Assembly (NCBI GenBank): GCA_035578905.1
Contig: JAQJVL010000154.1
Span: 405,512 to 469,511 of the forward strand
Length of the DNA stretch: 64,000 nucleotides
Reading direction: 5' to 3'
DNA from: Stictocephala bisonia
Taxonomy: Eukaryota > Arthropoda > Insecta > Hemiptera > Membracidae
A program made the translations under genes and the position numbers. Of this stretch, positions 8,213-19,524 are shown piece after piece (within the stretch, counting starts at the first letter, position 1; every line of letters begins with the position of its first letter). Under the pieces are notes generated by a model that had not been told where the DNA came from, did no database searches, and saw only the letters and a list, made by a program, of their open reading frames with translations.

Positions 8213-11200
8213 ATGCATGTTTGCGGTGTTTGTCGTGAGCAATTTGAGGATGAAATTTTGCTATTGTGTCATCATGAGCTGTTTCACAAGAATGAAGAGG
8301 AAGAGCATCCTCCAGCTAGAGCAAGCGTTATTATGTATGCTCCACTACGAGACCTGAAAGTAGAGATTTTGGCAGAAGCTTTACAAAGATCTGCGGTAAG
8401 ACATTTTAAAATAAAGAACTCTAAAAGTTACAATTTGAAAGAATTCTTATCCAAAACAAAAATGTTGATCATAGATACATTAGCAACAGAATTTCGAATA
8501 TTAAACTTTGTTAAATTTGGGTTGATTCTAGACGCTATATTTACTAATACCACAAATGAAGTATCGCCATGAGGATTTATTACTAAAAATCAAACCATTA
8601 TAGCAACAACAAACCTGGAAGATGTTGTGGATGACTTGTGTCAAGAACTAAAAACCAAACTTATTGAACATGAGGGAAGAGGATCTGGCTGGAGTTTATT
8701 GCATATAGATGGCTTGGATATAAGAGTGCACAAACACGGGTATGGTGATAGAGGTAGTAGCTACATAGAGCTTCCAGAAAAGATTTCTAACACTAAAGCA
8801 TGCATAAATGTACAAAATGAGGATAATGAATGCTTTAGGTATGCAATGTTGGTTATGTTTATAGAAGATAAAAACATTTGTAGACCTAACGCTAAATACA
8901 ATCAATTAAGAAAAAAGTACAACTTTAACGGTATGACGTATCCTGTTTCTTTATCAGATGTTAAGAGGTTTCAAACACAAAATCCTGCAACATCTGTAAA
9001 TGTTTTTGGCTTAGATAATTCAAATAATGTATACCCTCTCCAATTAGCACAAGTTGAAAGAACTGATCACACCGATCTGCTTCTCATAAAAGATGGAGAT
9101 GTTTCTCATTTTGTATACATCAAGAATTTTAATGCTTTAGTTGCTAGACAAGTTTCGAAAGGCGAACATCGAATAACTGTATGTAAAAGATGTTTCTGCT
9201 TCTCAAGAGGATCTCTGCGAGGAAATCAATCAACATGGCTGCAAGAACATCAACTTCTTTGCAGTCAGAAGGAAGTCGCGCGAATATGTTTACCACCTCC
9301 AAGTCGTTGCAAAGTTGAATTTACAAAAGTTTGTCAGCAGTATCTAATGCCTATTGTTGTGTATGCAGATTTCGAATCTTCACTTCTTCCTTTGGATATC
9401 GCTAATGCAGATCCAACTAGGCGAACCAAATATCAAATTCATCAACCAAACTCATACTGCATTTTAATAAAATCAACATTGAGTGAAAACCATTTACAGC
9501 TTTATGGTTTAACATCAATACCTCAAGTGTACAGAGGCGACAATGCTGCTGAACTGTTTGTAGATAAACTGTATGATATTGCAAACAAAGTGGAGGTATT
9601 GTACTCCCGTATTAAACCCATGCTACCGCTAACAGATCTTCAAATGAGAGAGCACGCTTCTGCACCACAATGCTACCTGTGTGATGGTTGTTTTTCCTCT
9701 AATAATAACAAGGTACGCGACCATGATCACTTAACAGGCTTGTATTGCGGAGCTGCATGCAACCGATGTAACATTAATTACAAACTACCTCGCTTTATAC
9801 CTGTTATTCTTCATAATTTGAGCGGGTATGATTCACATTTTATAGTTCCCCAGTTGGGAAGAGATAATGGCAGTATCGATGTACTAGCAACCAGCATTGA
9901 AAAATTTATTAGTTTTTCTAAAAAAGTAAATAAAATCAAATTGAAATTTGTTGACTCTCTACGATTCATGCTTTCTAGCCTAAGCAAATTAGTTGATAAC
10001 TTAAAGAAAGAAGATCTAATTGAAACATCTAAGATTGTAGCTGCTGACAAGATGGATTTAGTGCTAAGGAAAGGAGTTTTCCCATACGATTACATAGACA
10101 GCTTAAGAAGATTTGAAGAAACCTCGTTACCACCTATAGATTCATTTTACAGTAAACTGAATGAAGAATGCATAACTCTTGAAGATTACCAACACGCCTG
10201 CAAGGTTTGGAAAGAACTAGGCCTGAAGACCTTAGGGGATTACAGCGACTTCTATGTGAAGCTTGATGTAACACTTCTCTGCGATGTGATGGAGGAATTT
10301 CGTAATACTTGTATGAAAGCATACGGTTTGGATCCATTACACTCATACACCTCTCCAGGTGTAGCTTGGCAGGCTATGTTAAAAGAGACCAAATGCAAAC
10401 TGGATTTATTAAATAATATTGATATGGTATTGATGGTGGAATCTGGAGTTAGAGGAGGATTGACCCAAAGCGTTACAAGACATGTTAAGGCGAATAACAA
10501 GCATGTGCCTGATTATGATTGTAACAAAGACTCTTTATATATAGGATACTTTGATGTCAACAATTTGTACGGGTGGGCAATGAATAACCCGCTACCTCAC
10601 GGTAATTTTGCATGGGTGAACCCTGAAACTCTTAAGGACATATCAAGTATTCCAAAACTTGGTGAAATCGGATACATCCTAGAGTGTGATTTTGAATACC
10701 CCGAACAAATACACGACCACCATTACGATCTCCCTCTACTCGCTAGGTCGGAAGTTCCTCCTGAAGGTAAACACCCTAAATTAATGATGACTCTTAAACA
10801 TAAAGAGATATATGTTGCCTACTTTTGGATAGTGCAACAAGCATTAGAGTTAGGTCTTCGAATTACAAAAATTCATAGAGCTATTCAATTTTCTCAATCA
10901 TGCTGGTTAAAACCCTATATTGAGTCAAATACAAAACGCAGAGCTGCTGCTACATCCGAATTTCAAAAGGACTTTTTTAAACTAATGAATAACTTGATTT
11001 TTGGAAAAACCTTAGAAAACAAGCGAAAACATAAAAATGTTAAGCTAATTTGTGATGCATCAAAATTGGAAGATTTAGTCAAGCAACCAAATTTTAAAAC
11101 ATCTATAATAATTAATCAAAATCTAGTTGCTGTTGCCATGAACCCTGCAAAGATAGTTATGGACAGACCTTTGTATGTAGGTATGTCCATCTTAGACATT

Positions 11201-11779
11201 TCCAAGACCCACATGTACGATTTCCACTACAGTAAAATGGTCCGCTTTTATGGTCGAGATAGAATCGGAATATCATACATGGATATTGACGCATTTATAT
11301 ATTGGATAAAAACAATCGATATGTATGAAGACCTTAAAACATTTCCCCACAATAATGATTTTGATTTTTCCGAGTACCCTATCACTCACCCAACTTACGA
11401 TGGTGGTATAAATAAAAAGGTTCTAGGAAAGTTTAAAGATGAGACAAACAGTGTACCAATACATGAAATCGTGGCATTAATGTCAAACGTATATGCAATA
11501 GAAACTAGCGATACAAGTAATATTATCAAAAAAGCAAAAGGTGTTAAAAAAATATTTCTAAAAAAGAAACTGCAGTTTGAAAACTACAAGAAGTGTCTTT
11601 TTGAAGGTGAAGAAGTAATTGCAACGCTTAACACCATACGAAGTTTTAATCATCAGTTATGCAGCGTAACCGAAAGGAAGAAGGCTCTGACAGCCAACGA
11701 TAACAAACGACACATTCTTGAAGACAAAGTGCACACGCTACCTTTTGGACACTACTCACTCAACAGAATAGATAATTGA
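8213..11779 (+). pseudogene. polB: Protein-primed family B DNA polymerase, one in-frame stop
   Basis: This replicates the element by protein priming, as known for Polintons. One frame runs 8213-11779 (about 1,188 codons) but has a TGA at 8570-8572; the frame continues directly after it with family-typical sequence. An N-terminal C2H2-like finger (CxxC at residues 4-7, H20/H21 and H25) comes first. Next is the exonuclease domain: DFES (~9367), a Cys/His recombinase-endonuclease-like finger (CYLCDGC to CNRC, ~9670-9775), HNLSGYDSHF (~9812) and YxxLD (~10250). The polymerase motifs are DVNNLYGWAM (~10553), KLMNNLIFGKTLEN (~10978) and YMDIDAF (~11275, DxD kept in place of DTDS). Catalytic acids look intact, so the TGA is the only visible lesion. 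Readthrough is possible but less likely given similar stops elsewhere in the element. Confidence 0.95.
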
Positions 11780-11814
11780 AATGTCTTTTACCAGCATTAT
11801 TGAATAGCGAAAAA

Positions 11815-11828
11815 GCCCTTTTAAGGGC
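11815..11828 (+). terminator. Histone-like stem-loop after PolB
   Basis: GCCCT-TTTA-AGGGC in an A-rich context, 36 nt after the PolB stop. It resembles the 5211-5252 stem-loops but lacks the first G-C pair and has TTTA for TTTC. A degenerate DR0 site (TGACTTTGACCC, 11851-11862) follows, the same order as at 5.2 kb. Confidence 0.45.
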
Positions 11829-11850
11829 AAAAAAATTTTTAGATTTTAAA

Positions 11851-11862
11851 TGACTTTGACCC
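11851..11862 (+). promoter_or_regulatory. Degenerate DR0-like site upstream of integrase
   Basis: TGACTTTGACCC differs from TGACCTTGACCT at two positions. It lies about 105 nt upstream of the integrase ATG. Confidence 0.35.
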
Positions 11863-11967
11863 GATTTTAAGCGTAGCATATGTTAAAAGCTGTATTTAAA
11901 TATTATTACACTGCAAGGTGTAAACAGTGATGATTGAATACTGTTAGAGGTTGCTTTGTATACCAAG

Positions 11968-12902
11968 ATGACTCTTAAAAGTGAGGTTATTAACGAGCTG
12001 CACAAACCAGCTAGAATAAACTTTCCTAGGAGGAATACTATCCTAAAAGGAGTAAATGATTTGTATCAAGCAGATTTGATAGAGGTACAACCTTATAGCA
12101 GATTTAATAAAGGATTCCGTTACATTTTAACATTTATAAACTGTTTTACAAAAGTTGCCGATGCAGCTCCTTTAAAAGATAAAACAGGTAAAAGCGTTGC
12201 TGCAGCAATGGAAAGAATATTAAAAAGAGGGGGACATATAGTAAAACATTTACAAACTGATGATGGTAAGGAATATTTTAACAAAGTCTTTACGGATATG
12301 ATGAAGAAATATAACATAAACCATTACTCAACAAAAAGTGAAAAGAAAGCAGCTATTATTGAAAGGTTTAACCGAACCCTAAAGGGAGCTATGTATAAAA
12401 TGTTTTCAGTTAGAGGTAAGCATGTTTGGCATGATGTGTTGACAAAGTTAATTAGCGACTACAATAACACCTTCCACAGAACTATAGGAATGAAACCATT
12501 GAAGTAAGTAAGGAAAATGAAGAAGAAGTATTAAAAATTATTAAAAAGAACACTAAACCTAAGGACGATAAAAGAAAACCAAAAACTTACAATGTCGGAG
12601 ATAAAGTACGCATAAGTAAGTATAAAGGTGTTTTCGATAAAAAGTATTTACCAAATTGGACGAATGAAGTCTTTACAATCCATCGAGTACAACCAACACA
12701 TCCGGAAACATATATTTTAAAGGATAGTAAAGGAGAGATTTTAGAAGGAGGTTTCTACGGTCATGAATTGTTAAAGTCTTTTGTTGGTGATGTTTACTTA
12801 GTAGAAAAGGTACTGAAAAGGAAGAAGGATAAGCTGTTAGTGCGATGGCTGGGGTTTAATAAAAGTCAGGATTCTTGGATTGATAAAAAGGATTTGGTTT
12901 AG
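11968..12902 (+). pseudogene. int: Retrovirus-type integrase with chromodomain, frameshifted
   Basis: It inserts element DNA into the host genome with a 6-bp duplication. The first ATG is 11968. The rve catalytic core shows the DDE acids in QADLIEV (~12070), QTDDGKEYF (~12260) and IIERFNRTLK (~12360). The first frame ends at 12507; the C-terminal part continues in another frame to 12902 and includes an SH3-like/basic region (GDKVRISKYKG) and a chromodomain (VEKVLKRKKDKLLVRWLGF). The frame change lies near 12493-12500, consistent with a single-base loss. The chromodomain is typical of Polinton integrases and is thought to steer integration toward chromatin marks. An N-terminal HHCC zinc finger is not visible. 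Confidence 0.93.
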
Positions 12903-12939
12903 GTTAAACACAGCAGTGTAATCAGAAACCTTGAATACG

Positions 12940-13639
12940 ATGGAGACAGTTCAATTTGAGGAACATTTCAATGTAAATAACATAGATAATCTAACAGTAG
13001 ACAAAGTTACTACCATAGTGGGAAAGCACGGTCCATTGCTGCCTGATACTGTTAGATGTTTAGTCACTGGACCATCCAATTGCGGAAAAACTAATGTTGT
13101 ATTTAACCTCATCACAAATCCAAACGGATTAAGGTTTAACAACTTATATATTTTTAGCAAGTCCTTGCAACAACCAAAGTATCAATTGTTGCGCAAAATA
13201 CTTTCTGAAATACCTGATGTAAGTATGTATGAATACGATAGTAACGAAAAAAAAAATGCAACCATCTCAAGCTAAACCTTATTCAATCTTTATATTTGAT
13301 GATGTGTCTTGTGAAAACCATGATACAATTAGAAGCTATTTCTCAATGGGGAGACACAATAAAATAGATTGTATTTACATAGGTCAAACATACAGTAAGA
13401 TACCTAAACAGCTTATACGCGATAATGTCAACCTTTTGATATTGTTCAAACAAGATGATACAAATCTGAAGCATGTATATAACGACCACGTTGGTGCAGA
13501 CATGATATATAACAAGTTCAAAGAGTTATGTGGAAGAGCGTGGGAAGATATTTACGGATTTGTTGTGATAGATAAAGATCGTGAACTTAAAAGTGGACGA
13601 TATCGCATAGGGTTTGATAAGTATGCAATATTACAATAA
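12940..13639 (+). pseudogene. FtsK/HerA-type genome-packaging ATPase, frameshifted
   Basis: It powers packaging of the genome into the capsid in this family. ATG 12940. Walker A is GPSNCGKTN (~13070) and Walker B IFIFDDV (~13290). The N-terminal part is in one frame to 13275, while the C-terminal part (through FDKYAILQ, stop at 13639) is in another. The switch falls in a run of ten A at 13246-13255. This may be a slip in the sequence, a real mutation, or possibly programmed frameshifting. Full length would be about 233 residues, normal for the family. It starts 38 nt after the integrase stop. Confidence 0.92.
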
Positions 13640-13688
13640 TCTTTGATAAAAGTGTTCTCATTTACTACCGTTTACTCCTACTGTTAAC

Positions 13689-14726
13689 ATGGATGAGCAA
13701 GAAAGACTGTTAAAAGAGATAAATGCGCTAAGTGATTCTATTCGCCAGAAAAACAGAGCTTTGAGAATGGGTATAAGTGAGAGGGAGAAATATTTGGAAA
13801 CAACCTTTAAACCAGTGATCCAGCCCCTTAAGGAACTAGTTCAAGGAGTAAGTCAAGCAAATCCTCCTACAGATGGTGATTTAATATTACCAGTACCAAA
13901 GTATGAAAAGTATGAGAGTGATGAAATTAAAAATGAAGAATCTGAAACAACCGATGAGGATAGGGATCAGAGCGTGATAGATGAAGAAGAAGATACCTTA
14001 ACAGACCCTACTGAGGTTACTAAAAGAGAAGACGATAGCGAACAAACAGAAGAAGAAGGGGAAGAAAGCGATATTCCTCCTTCCAACATTAGCAAGTTAG
14101 GATTAGATATAGCATTAACAGGTGTTCTAGGAAGAAAATATTTACTACAAATGCTGCATTCAACACCTAACACAAAAAAATATCATGTATATGGTGCTCG
14201 ACTTGATGAGGATGGTTTAAAGATAGGAAATAAAAACTTAAACGTTGATGAAAAAGATAACATATTGATTGGGGAAAAGAAATACAAAGGAACTAAAGGT
14301 TTATTTGAATTAATATTTAAATCCAAGCCAGAGAACTATACAAGAACTGATTTAAAAACATTTAGAGAAATTTGTCATTATACTAATGCACATCGTAAAT
14401 CTCACGCTCCAGACGCTCCTTTACATAAAAATGTATCTTTAAAGTATAAAAATATAATATCTCAACAATTTTTTCCCAGACGTAGTCAGTTAAAACGAAA
14501 AGCAACTTCTACTGTAAAAGTGAATATTCCCTCTAAAAGAAATAAAACTGGTGAAGGTTTATTGAAAAATGTTTATAGTACAAACATTATTTACTACAAC
14601 AATATAAACAAACTGGTAACACGTATGATATTAATGTATGAAGCGATGTAAGCTGGTCATACGGGTCTCGGTAACGAATGGGTGACATTAACTGCAGAAC
14701 TTAGGAATAAAGGTGTTATAGAATAA
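13689..14726 (+). pseudogene. Conserved Polinton minor protein (DUF8207-like), late in-frame stop
   Basis: The 320-codon ORF 13689-14651 has an N-terminal coiled-coil-like charged helix, a very acidic middle (Glu/Asp-rich, ~residues 75-135) and a globular domain with YGARLDEDGLKIGN, KKYKGTKGLFELI and TNAHRKSH. From memory this matches a family common in insect Polintons, DUF8207; I cannot verify it here. The frame continues past the TAA at 14649-14651 with AGHTGLGNEWVTLTAEL, a tail typical of the family, to 14726, so that stop is probably a mutation. The function is unproven; its position between ATPase and virion genes suggests a virion or assembly role. Confidence 0.8.
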
Positions 14727-14784
14727 CAAATATATATTAAGAGTATTTTTTATATGCGCTGTCCGTACTCTGCTATGAATAGAC

Positions 14785-15378
14785 ATGAGAAGACGATCAA
14801 GGATTAGTCGTGATATACATCTCGTTAGAAAAGGTGGAGGAGTAGTATCTTCAACTTTATCCCGTATATTTAATCCTTTGAAAAATATACCTGTTGGAGC
14901 AATTGTCAACACTGCGATAGACGCACTACCCATAGAGCTTCATCTTCCAGGAGGTTATCAATACTGCGGACCAGGAACAAAACTACAAAAAAGACTAGCC
15001 CGAGGAGATACCGGAATAAAAAAATTGGATCAAGCGTGCAGAGAACACGATATAGCATACTCAAAGTTTAACGATTCTGCTAATAGAACAGTGGCAGACA
15101 AAATCCTAGCAGAAAAAGCTTGGAATAGAGTGAAATCAATAGACGCTAGTGTTGGTGAAAGAGCAGCAGCTTTAGCGGTGGCAGCAGCTATGAAAGGGAA
15201 AACATCGTTTGGTGGTGGTAAAAAGAAAAGTAGAAAGCGGCCGCAGAAATCTGTTGGTGGTGCTTTAAGCAGGGGAAAGAAAAGGAACGCTAAGAAGAGG
15301 AACAGTAGGAAGACTTCAATATGGTCCATGTTAAAAAAGGGAAACGGTCTTTATTTAAAACCATACCGTGTGTACTAA
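14785..15378 (+). CDS. Phospholipase A2-domain virion protein with basic tail
   Basis: A 197-residue intact ORF. The PLA2 core resembles the domain of parvovirus VP1: calcium-loop YCGPGT (~residue 61) and catalytic REHDIAYS (His-Asp, ~residue 91). The N-terminus is Arg-rich. The C-terminal third is very basic (KKKSRKR, GKKRNAKKRN), like adenovirus core proteins, so it may sit on the packaged DNA. In related viruses such a domain helps membrane crossing during entry. The 3' end overlaps the protease ORF by 58 nt in another frame. It is one of the few core-region genes with no visible lesion. Confidence 0.85.
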   Translation: MRRRSRISRDIHLVRKGGGVVSSTLSRIFNPLKNIPVGAIVNTAIDALPIELHLPGGYQYCGPGTKLQKRLARGDTGIKKLDQACREHDIAYSKFNDSANRTVADKILAEKAWNRVKSIDASVGERAAALAVAAAMKGKTSFGGGKKKSRKRPQKSVGGALSRGKKRNAKKRNSRKTSIWSMLKKGNGLYLKPYRVY

Positions 15379-15764
15379 ACAATAAGGAAAAGCTAATATT
15401 ACCAAATCAAGCGTTAAGTAATAAAGCCTTACTACAGTATGCAGCTTGTTTAAAAATATTATTCTTTAGAGGTGTTTTTATGAAAGACAACCTACCACGA
15501 GATATTTAAGTTAATGAAACCGGCGTTGTCAATCTTGATAATAGTGAAGGACCTGGAACCCATTGGGTATGTTACAAAAAACTTGGTAAGACTGTATTCT
15601 ACTATGACAGTTTTGGAAACCTCCCACCTCCGAAAGAACTTGTACATTACTTTAACCCCGCTGATAATATATACTACAATTACACAAGACAACAACCGTC
15701 AGATACATCTATTTGTGGACATTTATGTTTAGAGTTCTTAGCTACAAGTGTTAGTCAGCTTTAA
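15321..15764 (+). pseudogene. Adenain-like cysteine protease, in-frame stop
   Basis: This is the maturation protease of virion proteins (C5/Ulp1-like fold, known for the family). The catalytic His is in GTHWVCYK (~15567), the Asp in YYDSFG (~15603), and Gln and Cys in RQQPSDTSICGHLCLEFL (~15687-15740). A TAA at 15507-15509 interrupts the frame between the conserved FFRGVFMKDNLP block and the His motif; both sides are in the same frame. The first ATG lies inside the end of the PLA2 gene. The stop codon lies one base before the penton ATG. Confidence 0.88.
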
Positions 15765-15765
15765 G

Positions 15766-16493
15766 ATGTCTTCGTATACAGTGTCCTTTACAGGGAATTC
15801 ATCAACATTGCGCAGTGTACTTTTTCCTGCGTTAAGATTGCAAAAAGGTAAATTGTGGGAAGCAGCACTGCTGGATTTTACAACGTACAACTCTATTCCA
15901 AACGTAACAGAAAACGTTAATAATAAACGTCATTACTCTAAAAGTGTTGACAACAATGGAAAGGTAATGAAACTTGAAGAATTGCAATTACCAACAGGTT
16001 CATATGAGATAGATGATATAAATAAAATGTTACAAGGAAAGCTTGGTAAAGAAAACATTTCAATTACAGGCAACAACAACACTTTAAAAACGGAGATAAA
16101 ATCCAAATATATTATAGATTTTAGCAAGGAACATTCAATTGGTGGTTTATTAGGTTTTCCTAAATCAACGCCAATGCTAAAACCGAATGAGCGGTACACC
16201 GGTGAAAACACTGTGAATATTCTAAACACTGTGAATACGCTATCAATGTTGTATGTAATATTGTACAAGGATTATACAAAAATGGAGAAAATAGTCACAT
16301 ATTGCATACTTTCTACCCATCCGTTCCACCAGGTTTTAAAATTATTGAGAAACCTAATAATCTCGTGTACTTGCCGCTGAACACCAGTTACGTCTCAGAC
16401 ATCGTCCTGGACATAGTGGATCAAGACGGAAACACTATTGACTTTAGAGAAGAGACTATTACTGTCAGGATTCATTTAAAAGCAAACGTGTAA
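15766..16493 (+). pseudogene. Penton / minor capsid protein, frameshifted
   Basis: This matches the single-jelly-roll minor capsid (penton) family of Polintons by recall: LLDFTTYNSIPNV, PTGSYEIDDIN and GGLLGF blocks in the first frame, then TFYPSVPPGFKII, YLPLN and IVDQDGN blocks in a second frame ending at 16493. The switch is near 16240-16250, consistent with one lost base. ATG 15766 is preferred over 15748 because the family starts close to this point and it directly follows the protease stop. Total length about 240 residues. Confidence 0.85.
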
Positions 16494-16503
16494 AAATAAT
16501 TAA

Positions 16504-16731
16504 ATGGGATTATCTTTTAAAAAGACGGGATCAAGTATTAATAGAGCCAGTAGCTCATTGACAGCTGACGAGTTAACAAGTGATAATCGTCAATTTCTAG
16601 AAGATTTAGGATTTAAAATAAAAGACTATGGATATTCTGGATATAACCCACGGTCCAACATTCGACGAGAGCCTTTGGGAGAAGGAGTATCATACACACA
16701 ACCCTTACGCTTCATCGAAATTAAACAATAA
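16504..16731 (+). CDS. Small ORF overlapping the major capsid start
   Basis: A 75-residue ORF starting MGLSFKKTGSS, with SLTADELTSDNRQFLEDLGFKIK, a helical segment. It starts 11 nt after the penton stop and overlaps the major capsid by 104 nt in another frame. Its size and position recall small proteins encoded between penton and capsid in related elements, but I cannot name a family. Intact. Confidence 0.55.
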   Translation: MGLSFKKTGSSINRASSSLTADELTSDNRQFLEDLGFKIKDYGYSGYNPRSNIRREPLGEGVSYTQPLRFIEIKQ

Positions 16732-17855
16732 TGATGAAATTCGTATCCCTATTCAGCAACAAGACATCTACACTCTACCATCAGAGAGCTATCTCTATGT
16801 CGAAGGGAAAATTACCAAGAAGGTTGGAATAACGACTGGAAGTACTGTACCTTTTATCAATAATCCTATAGCCTATTTGTTTGATGAAATCAGGTATGAA
16901 TTATCAGGTGTTACTGTTGACTCTACTAAAAATTTGGTATTGCCACAACATTGAAAGGATTAACATCTATAACTCCGAATGAAAGCTGCTTTCTGCAAGT
17001 AGCAGGATGGATTGCACCAAAAAAGAAAGTATTGCGCCAAACAGTGATGGGAGTTTTGATTTTCATATACCACTAAAACTTTTGCTAGGTTTTGCTGAAG
17101 ACTACAAACGAATAATCATCAACGTTAAACAAGAATTAGTGCTTTTACGCACACCAAACGATAAAGATGCAATTGTAGCCCCTGCAGGCGCTACCAATGA
17201 CAACTTAGAATGGAGCTTAACCCTACAGAAAGTTGTATGGAGAGTACCGCACCTAAGACTATCAGATACTCATAGAATTACTTTGCTAAAACAGCTGAAG
17301 GCGGATCGTGACATTGTTCTACCTTTCAGAAGTTGGGAATTGCATGAATATCCAATTCTCCCTGCAACGCAACGACACTCGTGGACTGTAAAGACATCAA
17401 CTCATTTAGAAAAGCCTAGATATGTAATATTTGGCATGCAAACTAATCGAAGAAACAACATAACAGCTAACGCAGGACAATTTTATCATTGCAAGTTGAC
17501 AAATTGTAAACTGTTTTTAAATTCACAATTTTTTCTATATGACAACTTACTTATTTCCTTTGATAAGAAAAGATATAGTGTGTTGTATGAAATGTACGCA
17601 CGGTTCCAGAACTCATATTATGGTAAAATAAACACGCCACTGTTGTCTCCTGAAGAATTCAATTCCATAGCGCCTATTGTAGTAATAGATTATTCTAAAC
17701 AAAATGAATCTGTAAAATCGTCTAGTGTTGATATAAAGTTAGAACTTGAGTTTGAAGCCAATGTCCCGAACAATACAAGTGCGTACTGTTTGATTCTACA
17801 TGACAAGATCGTGACATATACGCCTTTAACAGGAGTTGTTAAAATGGTATTGTAG
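16628..17855 (+). pseudogene. Major capsid protein (double jelly roll), two frameshifts
   Basis: The three consecutive reading segments belong together by family pattern. 16628 to ~16935 carries FHTHxPY-like EYHTHNPYA, YTLPSESYLYVEGK and LFDEIRYEL. ~16935 to ~17023 is a short middle segment with LTPNES-like SITPNES. 17025 to 17855 carries FDFHIPLKLLLGFAEDYKRI, SWELHEYPILP, HLEKPRYVIFGMQTNR, FQNSYYG, PIVVIDYSKQNESVKS and TSAYCLILHDK. This is the standard insect Polinton hexon-like capsid. The first frame change is near 16932-16937. The second is in the A-rich CCAAAAAAGAAAG at about 17020-17030. Total length about 408 codons. Confidence 0.92.
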
Positions 17856-17893
17856 GAAAAGATTTAAAATTGTTCTTTATTCTCTAAAGAGGG

Positions 17894-17900
17894 TATAAAT
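17894..17900 (+). promoter_or_regulatory. TATA box of the 17967 gene
   Basis: TATAAAT in GGGTATAAATAGC, 67 nt before the ATG, between the capsid gene and the next ORF. Confidence 0.65.
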
Positions 17901-17966
17901 AGCTGAACTGTGCACACATTTTTAGTTAGTCACGAGCTGTGATAGAGACAACACTGCACATCCACC

Positions 17967-18710
17967 ATGAGTGACACTTCAGAGACACCATTATTGGATA
18001 ATGGAATGGAAGAGTCGACAACCGTTGAAGCAGAGGAGCAAAACGCAAAGGTTATAAACAAGAAGAAAAGGAAGATTGAACATGAAGCTCCGATTACGCT
18101 TTTAGCAGAAGTTTTTCTCCGAGTTATGTACCCTATATCGACTTGTATGAGTAAATGTTTATCTGCAGGTCTTGTTAAGTCTTTGGGATATTTACCTACT
18201 GTTATCTTACACCATGGACCAAAATCTGTCCAGTTTTCAGAGACGGCTTGGGACTCATTTGTCAAACATTTACACCTAATTGAATGCTATTTAGCCAACA
18301 ATATAATCGGACGAAAATCTAATGTAAGATTGTTGGATAGTGACATTGAGATTGATGTTGTTAAGCAACGTGGAGACCAGCAAGTACGAATAAGAAACTT
18401 AAGCAAACACGAAGATAAACTACAATTAACACAGCAATAATTCTTTATTTTAAATGCCATTGCTTCACCTGTAACCAGATATATAAAGCAATTAGCATTT
18501 TCAGAACCAATTCTTCGAGATTATTTAATACATACAATGGAAACACAATCTGATGTACCTATACTCTATAGTCCTATCGACACATCCATCTTTAACAGAA
18601 TCCCTTACGAAGTTGAAGTGTGGCGAGGTTTAAGAGATTATATAACTAAGCCTGACAAACAAGACCCGCAGAATGAACATATGTATTCAAAGGAGAACCT
18701 TTCAGAGTAA
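17967..18710 (+). pseudogene. Uncharacterised accessory protein, in-frame stop
   Basis: The 157-codon ORF ends at TAA 18438-18440, but the same frame stays open for 89 more codons to the stop at 18708-18710, with ordinary protein-like sequence (PVTRYIKQLAFSEPILRDY). A single frame of about 247 codons with one nonsense change is therefore likely. The N-terminus is acidic with a KKKRK nuclear-localisation-like block near residue 32. The rest is a mixed globular sequence with no motif I recognise. A TATA box is at 17894. Confidence 0.65.
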
Positions 18711-18852
18711 AGTGTCATACTTGTATCTGTGGGAGTAGGCCTATCTGGGGATGGTGCCCACGTTAAATAAACACCAACGCGCCGGGAACTGTACGGCATG
18801 ATATTAAAACGTAACTACCGTGGTGCGGAAACCAGTTCACTTTGTTGTTACA

Positions 18853-19524
18853 ATGAGTAACAATATACACTCAGCTTCAGTTAGATTCAGCGAAAATGTT
18901 CACATTATTAAGGAGAACCCTTGTGTGGTAGAATTCCAGGCTTTTATAGGAGATGATAAAAAGTATATTATCAACGAGTTGGTTTTTATTGATATAAATA
19001 ATGGAGTTGACTATATATTTTTATTTAAACCGCCATTTGACTTCAAAACATTAAGTAAAAGAGCGAAGATTACAAACAGATGGTTAACAAATAATTATCA
19101 TCACATCAAATGGGAAGAAGGTTTTAGCGATTATGACACCCTAGATAACATTATGTACCACTTCTGTTCAAAGTTTAAAACATTTTATACCACAGGAGCA
19201 GAAAAGCGTAATTGGATTCAATTGTTTACGTCTGGAAATGTTTATAATACAGCTATTGATAAAGCTTTTAAACTACATAGAGATATAGCATGTATTTCCG
19301 TTCAAAACCATGCACATATGTATGTCAATTGTGCGTTGAAAAAAGCTAAGCGTTTGATGGGGTTTTTACAAGATCCGTTAGATTGTTGCAGTGGTGGGGA
19401 TATTGGAGGGTATATATACACCACAACACCACTGACAATGCATCAGTATTACTCTGACTTTACAGAGGAAACATCTACATCAGCTTCAGATGGCATCTCC
19501 ACAGTACCTTCAAACTTTGGTTGA
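18853..19524 (+). CDS. Uncharacterised accessory protein (possible exonuclease-like fold)
   Basis: 223 residues from ATG 18853. An in-frame upstream GTG at 18820 is not needed. Features: VVEFQAFIGDD, YIFLFKPPFDF, then NRWLTNNYHHIKWEEG and FYTTGAEKRNWIQLF. The order of a hydrophobic strand, KPP, WL and a late Gly-Glu-Lys block is reminiscent of insect-element proteins I have seen with a degenerate DEDD-nuclease-like layout, but the catalytic acids are not convincing. No lesion is visible. The 3' end overlaps the next ORF by 35 nt, suggesting one transcript. An AATAAA at about 18767 probably ends the previous transcript. Confidence 0.6.
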   Translation: MSNNIHSASVRFSENVHIIKENPCVVEFQAFIGDDKKYIINELVFIDINNGVDYIFLFKPPFDFKTLSKRAKITNRWLTNNYHHIKWEEGFSDYDTLDNIMYHFCSKFKTFYTTGAEKRNWIQLFTSGNVYNTAIDKAFKLHRDIACISVQNHAHMYVNCALKKAKRLMGFLQDPLDCCSGGDIGGYIYTTTPLTMHQYYSDFTEETSTSASDGISTVPSNFG

